From Alkalihalobacillus pseudalcaliphilus (GTDB lineage: Bacteria; Bacillota; Bacilli; Bacillales; Bacillaceae_D): 64,000 nt of DNA. Of the stretch, positions 52,118 to 60,973 are shown piece by piece. Below the pieces are notes generated by a model. The model was not told the DNA's origin. It was given only the letters and a program-made list of their open reading frames with translations, and made no database searches. How positions within the stretch are numbered: the stretch's first letter is position 1; every line of letters starts with the position of its first letter. The DNA lies in NCBI RefSeq assembly GCF_028610675.1, contig NZ_JAQQWS010000002.1, positions 248,001-312,000 of the forward strand, read 5' to 3'. A program made the translations under genes and the position numbers.

Positions 52118-53623
52118 TTACATATTTACATCAGTTGGTTCGATATTTTTCTGTCTTCGCTTTCGGTCACGCCATGCTGGGATGACTAGTGCTAAAACCG
52201 TCACGACAAAAAGTGTAACAGCTAACGGACTTGTATAGAAAATACTCCATGAACCACCTGAGATTGTTAAAGACTGACGTAGTGCCTGTTCCATCATGCC
52301 ACCTAGAATAAAGGCAAGTATAAACGGTGCTGCTGGGAAGGCAAATATCCTCATCAAGTAACCAACTATTCCAAAAATAACGAGTAAATATAAATCAAAT
52401 GTGCTAAAGCTTACCGCATATACCCCGACCAAACTTGAAATGACAACTAAAGAAATCAACAAAGGGCGTGGTACTTTTAATATTTTTACAAAATAAGGAA
52501 TCAGTGGTAAGTTCAAAATCAGTAAGAATATATTACCGATATACATACTTGCAATTACACCCCAAAATACCGTTGGGTTTTCTGTCATAAGTAAAGGACC
52601 AGGCTGGACACCTAGAACGAGGAATGCACCAAGCATGACCGCGGTTGTTCCTGAACCCGGTATACCTAAGCTAAGCAACGGTACAAAGGCACCACTTGTT
52701 GCAGCATTATTTGCGGTTTCTGGACCCGTTAATCCTTTAATCGAACCTTTTCCGAATTCCTCTGGTTTTTTCGCAATTTTTTTCTCACTAATATAAGCTA
52801 CAAACGAAGAAATTGTTGCCCCAGCACCTGGTAACACACCAAGTAAGAACCCTAAAAAGGATTGCCTTGTTAATGGGCCCTTCATTTCTTTAAAATCTTC
52901 TTTCGTTAATTTCAAGCTACCGATATTATTAAGACCTTTCATCTTTTGCTTCCGATTAATAATTAAAAAACAAACTTCAGCTAGAGCGAAAACACCAAGT
53001 GCAATGATTAAAAAATCGATGCCATCTAATAGATTCACACTACCCATTGTGAAACGACTCGTTCCTGTTTGCGAATCAATTCCAATCGTGACAACCATAA
53101 AACCTAGAACGGCAGAAATTAACGCTTTAATAGTAGAGCCTTCTGATAGACTTGCAATCGCCGTCAAGCCTAATAACATCAAGGCAAAATATTCTGGAGG
53201 ACCAAATATAATGGCTACACTTGCAAGCATTGGAGCAAATAACATTAATAGAATTACACTGACCGTTCCACCAATAAATGAAGCAATCGCCGAAATAGCT
53301 AACGCCTTTCCCGCTTTTCCTTGTTGAGCCATCGGGTAACCATCAAAGGAAGCCGCTACCGTTCCGGCAACCCCTGGAGCATTTAATAAAATCGAAGAAG
53401 TCGAGCCTCCATACATCGAACCGTAATAAACGCCGGCCATCATAACTAAAGCAATAGTCGGGTTCATCCCATAAGTCACTGGAATCATAATCGCAATCGC
53501 ACTAATTGGACCAAGACCAGGTATCATCCCAATTAACGTTCCAAGTAATACCCCAATAAATACAAATAGGATCGCTTCCCAGCTAAAAGCCACTTGAAAC
53601 CCCTGCATAATCCCTTCAAACAT
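52118..53623 (-). CDS. tctA: Tripartite tricarboxylate transporter, large permease TctA
   Basis: 501 residues with about 11-12 membrane helices. Family motifs GMIPGLGPISAIAIMIPVT, YGGSTSSILLNAPG, GLTGPETANNAATSGAFVPL and GIPGSGTTAVMLGA are present. With TctB and the TctC binding protein it imports tricarboxylates such as citrate using an ion gradient. Last gene of the tctC-tctB-tctA operon, 21 bases after tctB. Confidence 0.96.
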   Translation of the reverse strand: MFEGIMQGFQVAFSWEAILFVFIGVLLGTLIGMIPGLGPISAIAIMIPVTYGMNPTIALVMMAGVYYGSMYGGSTSSILLNAPGVAGTVAASFDGYPMAQQGKAGKALAISAIASFIGGTVSVILLMLFAPMLASVAIIFGPPEYFALMLLGLTAIASLSEGSTIKALISAVLGFMVVTIGIDSQTGTSRFTMGSVNLLDGIDFLIIALGVFALAEVCFLIINRKQKMKGLNNIGSLKLTKEDFKEMKGPLTRQSFLGFLLGVLPGAGATISSFVAYISEKKIAKKPEEFGKGSIKGLTGPETANNAATSGAFVPLLSLGIPGSGTTAVMLGAFLVLGVQPGPLLMTENPTVFWGVIASMYIGNIFLLILNLPLIPYFVKILKVPRPLLISLVVISSLVGVYAVSFSTFDLYLLVIFGIVGYLMRIFAFPAAPFILAFILGGMMEQALRQSLTISGGSWSIFYTSPLAVTLFVVTVLALVIPAWRDRKRRQKNIEPTDVNM

Positions 53624-53644
53624 TTATCTCACTCCCCTCTTTAT

Positions 53645-54103
53645 TTAAAATGGTAAAATTCCAGATGGTAAACGAATCGACAGTCCATAGTTAAACATGC
53701 TATAGGCACCAACAGAGAAAATAACAGCTGTTATGAGCAGAACCTTCCAATTCGTATAGCCCAAAAATCGCGAGCAAGCCACAATAAAAAACCCGGTCAT
53801 AATGACGAAGCCAACCACTTCTAAAACCGTAATATAAATAAGAATCATACCGAGGACACCAAGCAGCATAAGTGCATCCTTTTTAGGAATGACTCTTTTT
53901 TGTTTTTGCTCCTCCGTATCAACATCCTTACTAAAAAAGAAAATAATCGATAATACCAATAAGGAAAAACCTAACAATTTCGGTACTAGATCAGCATCAA
54001 CCGGAACAAAGATATACTCTGGAAGCTGAAAAGCCATGATTAAATAAATACTAGCAATGACAAATAACGCCAGCGAGAGCCCTTTGTTAACGTTTATATT
54101 CAT
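53645..54103 (-). CDS. tctB: Tripartite tricarboxylate transporter, small subunit TctB
   Basis: 152 residues, four membrane helices, typical length. AGGAGGGAG before the ATG; 15 bases after tctC. Low sequence conservation is usual for TctB; the assignment rests on size, topology and position between tctC and tctA. Confidence 0.9.
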   Translation of the reverse strand: MNINVNKGLSLALFVIASIYLIMAFQLPEYIFVPVDADLVPKLLGFSLLVLSIIFFFSKDVDTEEQKQKRVIPKKDALMLLGVLGMILIYITVLEVVGFVIMTGFFIVACSRFLGYTNWKVLLITAVIFSVGAYSMFNYGLSIRLPSGILPF

Positions 54104-54118
54104 GCTCTTAACTCCCTC

Positions 54119-55126
54119 CTATTCTTCAATAAAGCCAAGTTCAATTAAAATGGCCTCTAAGTCCTCGGATTGTTGCTTTAAAAACTCCGTAAATTCCTCA
54201 CTGTCCATAAATTGTTCATCCCAACCGTACATATCACGAATGTTGGCAAATGCCTCCGATTCAGACGTTTGTCGAAAAACATCCTCATAATAAGCCAGCT
54301 GCTCCTCTGTCATTTCTGGCGGTCCAAACATACCTCGCCAAACAATAAACTCTGAGTCTATCCCTTGCTCTTTCGCTGTTGGCAGAGTTTCCAAGTACTC
54401 ATCACCTTGAAGACGTTCCGGTGCCGTAATCGCAAGAACCTTTAATTTTCCAGCACGTGCCTGATCGGCAACATCCATAACCCCTGATGAAATAACATCG
54501 ACACTACCATTTAAGACCGAAGTCATCCCACCACCATCCTGGTCAGAGATATACCGAATTTTTGTAATATCAACACCTGCTTTATCTGCGACCATCATAA
54601 ATTGCATATGATCCATACTTCCCGGAGAAGACGCCCCTACAACGGTAACACTACCAGGATCTTCTCTCATATCTTCAAAAAGCTCATCCAATGTATCCCA
54701 TTTCGCATCATGTCTAACTGCAAAACCACCGTAGTCAGCAATTAAATTTGCTATCGGCGTGAAATCCTCATATCCATATGGGGATTGTCCATTTAAGTAC
54801 ACAAAATGTAACGGTGGCGAACTGACAAAAATATTATGTGGGTCATTCCGTTTATGAATATAAGACCAAGCAACTGCCCCACCACCGCCTGGCTTATTCA
54901 CCACCCCAAAGCTACGGTTAGCAAAACCTTCTTCGTCAATCGTCCGCGCTAACATTCGTGCCGTTGTGTCCCAACCGCCACCTGCACCAGCTGGAGCAAT
55001 GATTTCAATCGAGCGGTCTGGAACCCATTCACCGTACTCGTTCACTGAACCACTTTGAACAGGTAAAGAACATCCCACAAGTAATAGAAAAGCAAGACAA
55101 CTAAGTGCCCAAAGTTTCATCCTCAA
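54119..55126 (-). CDS. tctC: Tripartite tricarboxylate transporter, binding protein TctC
   Basis: 335 residues. Lipobox LLVGCSLPV (Cys19), then the TctC/BugT landmarks IEIIAPAGAGGGWDTTARM, VVNKPGGGGAVAW and VVGASSPGSMDHMQF. Binds substrate outside the membrane for TctAB. TTG start eight bases after AAGGAGG. First gene of the operon; a perfect cre site lies just upstream, and a CitST-type two-component system is encoded directly before it on the same strand. Confidence 0.94.
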   Translation of the reverse strand: MRMKLWALSCLAFLLLVGCSLPVQSGSVNEYGEWVPDRSIEIIAPAGAGGGWDTTARMLARTIDEEGFANRSFGVVNKPGGGGAVAWSYIHKRNDPHNIFVSSPPLHFVYLNGQSPYGYEDFTPIANLIADYGGFAVRHDAKWDTLDELFEDMREDPGSVTVVGASSPGSMDHMQFMMVADKAGVDITKIRYISDQDGGGMTSVLNGSVDVISSGVMDVADQARAGKLKVLAITAPERLQGDEYLETLPTAKEQGIDSEFIVWRGMFGPPEMTEEQLAYYEDVFRQTSESEAFANIRDMYGWDEQFMDSEEFTEFLKQQSEDLEAILIELGFIEE

Positions 55127-55178
55127 TGTAAGTCCCTCCTTCTTAAGTTTTTCTCATTTTACTTGCACAACTTCTTTT

Positions 55179-55192
55179 TGTAACCGTTTTCA
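55179..55192. promoter_or_regulatory. CcpA cre site upstream of tctC
   Basis: TGTAACCGTTTTCA matches every fixed position of the cre consensus TGNAANCGNWNNCA. It lies 53 bases upstream of the tctC start. Confidence 0.7.
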
Positions 55193-55324
55193 ATTTATTG
55201 TTCATTAATAACATTCTGAACATTTTGTTCATTTTGTGCATGATTATTTGTAAATACACTTCTGATGCACACGAGCGGCAATTGGGGCCTGGCCGTATAA
55301 GCTGTAATTGGAACTGTTGCTGCT

Positions 55325-55505
55325 ATGCATTTCCTTTTCGCAGCATTGTGAGACACTTTTCTCTCTCCATTGCTGCGTATTCTCTTTTCCACAGCATTGC
55401 GAGACGTTTTCCTCCTCCTTTGCTGCGTATTCTCCTTTTCTCAGCACTGCGAGACATTTTTCTTCCTCTAGTTCCGCCTATTCTCCTGTTCTCAGCACTG
55501 CAAGT
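55325..55505. repeat. 50-bp tandem array
   Basis: About four units. GCGTATTCTC recurs at 55375 and 55425, with diverged copies at 55327 and 55476 (intervals 48, 50, 51). Each has CAGCA-T/C-TGCGAGAC in the middle. Arms CGCAGCA / TGCTGCG can pair across the first unit and CAGCA / TGCTG across the second. Fills most of the gap between tctC and the response regulator gene. Confidence 0.88.
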
Positions 55506-55580
55506 ATCTGCCCACTTCACGACTGCGCATTCACAGCCACTCTACATTCCCAAAATAAATCCCCCCTTATTTTCCCCATT

Positions 55581-55606
55581 AAAAAAGTAGCAGCCTCAGC
55601 TACTAC
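55581..55606 (-). terminator. Terminator of the two-component operon
   Basis: Minus-strand stem GTAGTAGC / GCTGCTAC with loop TGAG and six Ts, 10 bases past the response regulator stop. Confidence 0.88.
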
Positions 55607-55615
55607 TCTCCCCCA

Positions 55616-56296
55616 TTAGATTTTCTTTTGTAACACGTATTTTCGCTCTGGGCGTCCTACTATGCCATAGGCGAGTTCAGCTTTGGCCTCACCGACAGAG
55701 ATTAAATATTCTAAATAACGTCGAGATGTCGTACGGGAGACTCCGATCGCTTGACCTACTTCCTCGGCAGCCATTCCCTCTCTCTGCTCCTCCAACACGA
55801 CCTTCACCTTTTCTAATGTTAATTGGTCAATGCCCTTTGGATAATCCTCCACCTTTTCAAGCTTAAGACGCTTCGCTTGGAATAAATCATCGACGATCTT
55901 TTGCGTAGCCTCTCCTTCAGACTGAAGAATTTTCAAGTTGGCCTCTGCTTTTTTGACTGCCTCTGCTAAACGTTCTAATGCGATTGGTTTAACCAAATAA
56001 TCAACAGCACCTGACAAGTAAGCTTTTTTAACGATGTCCATATCGGTCGCTGCCGTTATAAGGATAATTTGTAAATCGGGATTTTCCTTTTTGAAATCTT
56101 CCATCATTTCCGTACCGAGCTTATCGGGTAAATAAACATCCAAAAGCAACAAATCCACAGGCCAATCTTTTAGCTTTAACAACGTTTCATTCGCGTTTGC
56201 TGTACGTTCTACATACTTAATCCCAGGAAGCTCCTGTAAATAATGGCGATGGATTTCTGCAACACGAAAATCATCCTCTGCGACGAGTACATTCAT
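55616..56296 (-). CDS. CitT/DctR-type response regulator
   Basis: 226 residues. N-terminal receiver (NVLVAEDDFRVAEIHRHYL, phosphorylated Asp in LLLLDVYLPD, conserved Lys in YLVKPIAL), then a linker and a C-terminal helix-turn-helix (AAEEVGQAIGVSRTTSRRYLEYL). This layout is the CitB/CitT/MalR class paired with CitA-type kinases. It starts five bases after the kinase stop with AAGGGG upstream; an in-frame ATG at 56353 lies inside the kinase gene. Likely controls tctCBA. Confidence 0.93.
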   Translation of the reverse strand: MNVLVAEDDFRVAEIHRHYLQELPGIKYVERTANANETLLKLKDWPVDLLLLDVYLPDKLGTEMMEDFKKENPDLQIILITAATDMDIVKKAYLSGAVDYLVKPIALERLAEAVKKAEANLKILQSEGEATQKIVDDLFQAKRLKLEKVEDYPKGIDQLTLEKVKVVLEEQREGMAAEEVGQAIGVSRTTSRRYLEYLISVGEAKAELAYGIVGRPERKYVLQKKI

Positions 56297-56300
56297 GATC

Positions 56301-57881
56301 CTAGCCCCTTTCTTTTGGAATATAGATGATAAAAATGGTGCCCTGTGGTTCATTTTTAGTTATTTCTAACGTTCCACCTAACTCAGCCAACGATGCTTGC
56401 ACAAGTGCTAGACCAAAACCACGGTGTTCTCCCTCTTTTGTGGAAAAGCCTTGCTCTAAGATACGGTCCTCATGCTCTTTAGCAATGCCAAGACCGTTAT
56501 CTGCCACCTCAATAACTAAATCATGAGCCATATCGGTTAAGAAAATATCAATTTGCGGCTTGGTAACCATTGCAACAGCGTCAAAGGCATTATCAATAAC
56601 ATTGCCGATAATCGTAACAAGCTGATTGGTCGTTTGATCGGGCCATCTATACGTAACAAAACTATCCTCATTAATGGAGAACTCCACTTTCTTTTCAGAT
56701 GCTTTTGAGATTTTCCCAATCAATACCGCTTGAATCGTCGGGTCTGCCACTTGATCAAATAAAACTTTTTCATAGGAATGCTGTTTCCCTATTTCCTCAT
56801 GAATAAATTGCTTGGCTTTATCAAGATGGCCAAGCTGCATCCAGCCTGAAATCGCATACAATTTGTTCGTATATTCATGAGTCTGTGCTCGGAGGCCTTG
56901 AGAATACTGCTGGACCTCAGACAATGTATGAATAAGCTCCTGCAAATCTGAACGGACTTGAAAGCTAGCTACTTTCCCACCGTAGTGACCATCGTCATGA
57001 ATGAACTTATAGCGGACTAAAAGAGCTTGCTGATGAATCGTCGTCTCGTAGGAACCCTCTCTTTGCTCGTCTGACAAAACATGGGCTAACTCGGTGTGCG
57101 GTAATACGTCCAAAACTGGCTTACCGATAACATCCTGTTCGATGTGTAAAATTTCTTTAGCCGAATGATTAACCAGCGTAATATTCCCTGCTTGATCGGT
57201 CGCAAGTAAGCCCTCTTTTATTGACTCTAAAATCGCGCCCCTCTCCTTATACATACGAGCAATTTGATAAGGCTCCAATCCAAATGTATCATTACGAATA
57301 CTGCGGGCAAGTAAGTAACTACCGATCACACCTATTATAAAAATCAAAGACAGCCATAGTAAGAAACCAAGTAACCCTTGCTGGAATAGTGAATCGACAT
57401 ACGATGCCATAAACCCAACAGAAACAACTCCAATAATCTGTTCATCATCATAAATCGGTGTTTTTCCTCTCACCGATATCCCAAGGCTACCTTCAGCAAT
57501 GGAGACGTAGCTTTCTCCATAAACAAGAGCTTGTTCATTATCACCACCGACCATATTCTGTCCTACCTTACTCGGGTCGGGGTGGGTATAACGAATTTCA
57601 TTACGATCACCTACGACAATAAATTCGGCACCCGATTGAATACGGATTCTCTCGATAAAAGGTTGAATCTCACTCGCATCACCATCTATCTCCATACTCC
57701 TTTTTACTTCTGGTATTTCTGAAACAGCAATGGCTGTCGTTAATGCTTGTTGGCCAATCATTTGTCGCATCTGCTCACGCTCGAAGGATATATATAATAC
57801 CGTTACCATCAGCATAATTACTGTCACTAATATACAAACAAGGACGAGAAATTTCCGCTGCAACGGCCATTGATTGTGCAT
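56301..57881 (-). CDS. CitA/DcuS-type sensor histidine kinase
   Basis: 526 residues. Two membrane helices (about 12-35 and 175-198) flank a periplasm-facing sensor domain of the citrate/C4-dicarboxylate type (FIVVGDRNEIRYTHPDPSKVG, YVSIAEGSLGISVRGKTP). A PAS domain (LLATDQAGNITLVN) precedes the kinase core: His in QTHEYTNKLYAISG, N box NVIDNAFDAV, G boxes DNGLGIAKEH and GFGLALV. GAGGAGGGG before the ATG at 57881. Senses external tri- or dicarboxylate and phosphorylates the regulator encoded downstream. Confidence 0.93.
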   Translation of the reverse strand: MHNQWPLQRKFLVLVCILVTVIMLMVTVLYISFEREQMRQMIGQQALTTAIAVSEIPEVKRSMEIDGDASEIQPFIERIRIQSGAEFIVVGDRNEIRYTHPDPSKVGQNMVGGDNEQALVYGESYVSIAEGSLGISVRGKTPIYDDEQIIGVVSVGFMASYVDSLFQQGLLGFLLWLSLIFIIGVIGSYLLARSIRNDTFGLEPYQIARMYKERGAILESIKEGLLATDQAGNITLVNHSAKEILHIEQDVIGKPVLDVLPHTELAHVLSDEQREGSYETTIHQQALLVRYKFIHDDGHYGGKVASFQVRSDLQELIHTLSEVQQYSQGLRAQTHEYTNKLYAISGWMQLGHLDKAKQFIHEEIGKQHSYEKVLFDQVADPTIQAVLIGKISKASEKKVEFSINEDSFVTYRWPDQTTNQLVTIIGNVIDNAFDAVAMVTKPQIDIFLTDMAHDLVIEVADNGLGIAKEHEDRILEQGFSTKEGEHRGFGLALVQASLAELGGTLEITKNEPQGTIFIIYIPKERG

Positions 57882-58053
57882 GTCACCCCTCCTCATTGGT
57901 TGAATATACGTGTTATCATGAGCGAATTGAACGAAAAATAAGATCAGCATCCCATCTTATCTATTAATCTAAACGAATGTTAACAGATTAATCAATCATT
58001 TTTTCGCCATCCGTGGAAACAGCTAATGGAATAGTATCTATACTTTTATGCAT

Positions 58054-58080
58054 AAAAAAACGAGGGAAACCCCTCGTTTT
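58054..58080 (-). terminator. Terminator of tenA
   Basis: Stem AAAACGAGGG / CCCTCGTTTT, directly after the tenA stop codon. Confidence 0.92.
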
Positions 58081-58082
58081 CA

Positions 58083-58775
58083 TTATTTTACTATTTCTTT
58101 TTTTAATGATACTGGCCAGTCTTCTTGCTCATAGGCCATCGTCCAGAATTGATGCTCTAGCTGGCAGCTTTTGATGAAATGGTCGAGCATTTTTGTTTTT
58201 TCCGATTCACTTGCTTGCTCGGCTTGTTGGTCAATTTTTTCAATAAACGTTTCGACAATCTGAGTGACTTCTGCATTGGCATAAAATTGAATCCAATCAT
58301 AAAATGGGTGCTCAGGTCCCGGGTTGATTTCTTCAACGAGGCGAACGCCAATTTCATAATACGTCCAAGGGCACGGAGCAAGGGCAGCTAACGTCTCACC
58401 GAGGGTACCACTTTGAGCAGCTTCTAGCATGTGACGCGTATAATGATGAGCAGTTGGCGCCAATGGGGCTTTTTGCAAATCCTCATACTGAACACCCGCT
58501 ACCTGACAAAAATTATTATGTGGGTGTACCTCATCATTTAGAACAAAACCAATTTGCTCCTGAAAAAATGCCATATCATGACGCTCTTCACACTTAGATA
58601 CCGCTAAACCATAAATGCGACAAAACGTACTCAAATACTCATAATCCTGCTCGACGTAATGAATTAACGCTTCCTTCGGTACATCGCCTTTAGCAATTCC
58701 ACGAATAAAAGGATGCTCAAAAATCGCCTCAAAAACCGGGTCTGCTTCCTTACGTAATAACTCTGAAAACTTCAT
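58083..58775 (-). CDS. tenA: Thiaminase II / aminopyrimidine aminohydrolase
   Basis: 230 residues. Hydrolyses 4-amino-5-aminomethyl-2-methylpyrimidine to salvage the pyrimidine half of thiamin. TenA landmarks: HPFIRGIAKGDVPKEALIHY, EDYEYL-type helix (VEQDYEYLSTFCRIY), LAALAPCPWTYYEIG with the catalytic Cys, and FIKSCQLEHQFWTMAY. AAAGGAGG before the ATG at 58775; an upstream in-frame ATG at 58835 has no site. Controlled by the TPP riboswitch and leader terminator upstream. No other thi gene is adjacent. Confidence 0.95.
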   Translation of the reverse strand: MKFSELLRKEADPVFEAIFEHPFIRGIAKGDVPKEALIHYVEQDYEYLSTFCRIYGLAVSKCEERHDMAFFQEQIGFVLNDEVHPHNNFCQVAGVQYEDLQKAPLAPTAHHYTRHMLEAAQSGTLGETLAALAPCPWTYYEIGVRLVEEINPGPEHPFYDWIQFYANAEVTQIVETFIEKIDQQAEQASESEKTKMLDHFIKSCQLEHQFWTMAYEQEDWPVSLKKEIVK

Positions 58776-58876
58776 CAAAAATTCCTCCTTTAAGTTGGAG
58801 GACATCACAACATGGCGAACCTGCCTGAAAGTCATTTCCCAATAGCCAACGGACTCAACCTACTTCTCTATTCAAA

Positions 58877-58911
58877 TAAAAAACTCCTCTTGCCAAAAAT
58901 GGTAGAGGAGC
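58877..58911 (-). terminator. Leader terminator of the TPP riboswitch
   Basis: Minus-strand stem CTCCTCT...CCA / TGG...AGAGGAG followed by six Ts, about 70 bases after the aptamer and 100 before tenA. This is the expected expression platform: thiamin pyrophosphate favours termination. Confidence 0.88.
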
Positions 58912-58975
58912 AGAATGTTTGAAAAGTATGCCAAATAAAGCGTTTTTCATAAAACGTCTACATGACAATAATCCG

Positions 58976-59066
58976 TGCTCCACTTTCCTCCGCTGGTATC
59001 AACCAGATCAGGTTCTAAGGGTTCAGTTAAACTGTCTCAGCCCAAAAAAGGCGCCCCTAGTGGATG
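58976..59066 (-). promoter_or_regulatory. TPP riboswitch (THI element)
   Basis: Minus-strand landmarks in order: AGGGGCGC, GGGCTGAGA, ACCC, GAACCTGATC, ATACCAGCGGAGGAAAG. These are the conserved pieces of the thiamin pyrophosphate aptamer. Directly upstream of a leader terminator and tenA. The interval 59070-59433 has no other feature I can support beyond an AT-rich upstream region. Confidence 0.95.
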
Positions 59067-59433
59067 TCCTATATAATTCTATTTTATGGTAACATACACT
59101 TTTTGATTAAACAAGGAATAATCAAAACCTTACAAAAACCACTTCAAAATGATTGGAGTTACATATTTCAGGAAGAAAAGACGTAAAAATAAACAGGTTA
59201 GTATTCATGTAAATAAGCATGGAGAGTTTGCTATAGGCATGGATTAAAAAATGCAGATGACGTATTATATGATTATATGTACTTAATACTGATGACTCTT
59301 TATTCAGCATGGCTCTCGCTCAAATATATGCTTAGGAACCATAACATGGAGCAAGCAAATACGAATTCTAATGGCACACACGAACAATATTTTAATATAA
59401 TATCTTTCATTAAAGATTAAAGGAGAAGATCAT

Positions 59434-59724
59434 GTGGTTACTGCATCGAGACTATTAAAAGCTGTCGCTGGTGGACTGGAGGCTTTTTGGGGTATTCCTT
59501 TATTAGGTGGACTTATTATTTTTGGAACAGGTTGGGCACCACTTATGTTTATGTTAGCTGTACACATTATCGGGCTCGTTCTTGCTATGTCTAGTCGCAC
59601 AAGTAAGGCTGGACATCTATTGGGAATCATTACCTCAATCATTGGTATCATTCCGATCGTCGGTATGATTATGCATATGATTACAGCCCTCGTACTCATT
59701 ATAGAAACTGTAAGAGGTAAATAA
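59434..59724 (+). CDS. Small integral membrane protein
   Basis: 96 residues from a GTG with AAAGGAG eight bases upstream (the overlapping ATG at 59432 stops quickly). Three hydrophobic helices: about 20-38 (WGIPLLGGLIIFG), 38-55 and 62-90, glycine-rich. No soluble domain. A short arginine/lysine tail ends ETVRGK. Family not recognised; similar in style to small DUF membrane proteins. Followed by a terminator. Confidence 0.7.
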   Translation: MVTASRLLKAVAGGLEAFWGIPLLGGLIIFGTGWAPLMFMLAVHIIGLVLAMSSRTSKAGHLLGIITSIIGIIPIVGMIMHMITALVLIIETVRGK

Positions 59725-59768
59725 CTTACTATTTCTGTTTAAACAGCTAGAGATATACTTATTTCCTA

Positions 59769-59808
59769 CAAAGGTCTGCACACTCGATATTGATTGTGTA
59801 GACCTTTT
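59769..59808 (+). terminator. Intrinsic terminator
   Basis: Stem AAAGGTCTgCACA / TGTGTAGACCTTT with one mismatch, then TTAATATTTT. Confidence 0.8.
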
Positions 59809-59905
59809 AATATTTTCTTACTTAAAATAGGAATGAAGCCCCTTTTTAGGTGAAACCATTGATTATTACAATAAAATGAAATACAACGATGGAGGTAAAA
59901 AAGGA

Positions 59906-60922
59906 ATGGAAGAAAACGTACAAGTGAACACACCGAAAAAATCAGAAGATGAGATAAGTAATTTGATGGTCCTTTACATGTTAATCACATTCATCTTACT
60001 CCTTTCCCAACTTTTCTATTTTATTATTGGTTTTTTTAAATCACCGCAAGAGATGATTGACTCTTTCCAGACCCCTTTTATCATAAGCAGTATCCTTTTA
60101 TATATGGCTATCTCAGCCCTATCAACTGACTTCATTACCACACCGGATAATGAAGCGGCTTCGGAATCGAGAAAGAGGTGGCTTTTAACTTTTATGTATA
60201 TCCAGGGCTTCCTTCTATACATATTTTCAATGAGCATGGCAGGCATGAAGCGACTTCACTATGGCTTTTATATGAATGAAGGGTTTATGCCATACTTAGA
60301 TGTGCTCGTAAAGGTCGCATTAGCTCTTATCATAGTTGTAGGAGCCATCCTCTACGTAACTCAGATGTTGGCTCTTGATAACTTGTCCATTTCACTAGTG
60401 ATGATGGTCATCTTGAACGTTATCGTTATGATTGGAATGGGGCTTTTTTTTACTGCTGAAGAAAATCGTATGTATCACGAAGACCTCTTTTTATCTTCAT
60501 TTTATTTTGTTACGGTACTTGTCGTATTCTTGGGTTATTTGGGTGCTCGTAGTCTTGCTGTCGATCTTGCCAAGAAAAACAGTGGCGTAAACGACGCCCT
60601 CATTAATCACGGAGTAGGTATGATGATGAGCTGTGCAATTATGTTCATTTATGGTCTATTCATTTGGCTAATGAAAGGATGGCTTTTCAGCTACCCGCTT
60701 CAAGAGGGGATTCTTCCCTATCTAATTTATTTTATAATTGGAGCACCTATCATGATTGGCCTCACACATATCGGTTTAATAGGCGTAAAAATCATCACCA
60801 ATAACTTCAAACGAAAGGCAAACATATGGTCATTCGTTTTTGCCGTTATTTATATTGTTCTCGTTATACTCTCTCTGCTTTACTGGTTCGCTCGTGATAC
60901 TTTTTATTCCTTAATTACATAG
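59906..60922 (+). CDS. Multi-pass membrane protein, unknown function
   Basis: About 338 residues with eight or so hydrophobic helices and a short charged N-terminus (ENVQVNTPKKSEDEISN). GGAGG lies nine bases before the ATG at 59906; the ATG at 59876 has no site. A loop with DFITTPDNEAASESRKRW is the longest hydrophilic part. No transporter motif recognised; it could belong to one of the uncharacterised Bacillus membrane families. Ends at a hairpin terminator. Confidence 0.75.
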   Translation: MEENVQVNTPKKSEDEISNLMVLYMLITFILLLSQLFYFIIGFFKSPQEMIDSFQTPFIISSILLYMAISALSTDFITTPDNEAASESRKRWLLTFMYIQGFLLYIFSMSMAGMKRLHYGFYMNEGFMPYLDVLVKVALALIIVVGAILYVTQMLALDNLSISLVMMVILNVIVMIGMGLFFTAEENRMYHEDLFLSSFYFVTVLVVFLGYLGARSLAVDLAKKNSGVNDALINHGVGMMMSCAIMFIYGLFIWLMKGWLFSYPLQEGILPYLIYFIIGAPIMIGLTHIGLIGVKIITNNFKRKANIWSFVFAVIYIVLVILSLLYWFARDTFYSLIT

Positions 60923-60954
60923 TCACCTTAGGATTCGGTAATCCCAAGGTGACT
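60921..60954 (+). terminator. Hairpin terminator
   Basis: Stem AGTCACCTTaGGATT / AATCCcAAGGTGACT with a CGGT loop; the T-run is weak on the plus side. Lies between convergent genes. Confidence 0.75.
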
Positions 60955-60973
60955 TCTCCACCATGTCATTTGA

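Noticed and set aside
59122..59310. Minus-strand open frame of 62 codons between the riboswitch and a membrane protein gene
   Set aside because: No ribosome site, biased AT composition, no recognisable features.
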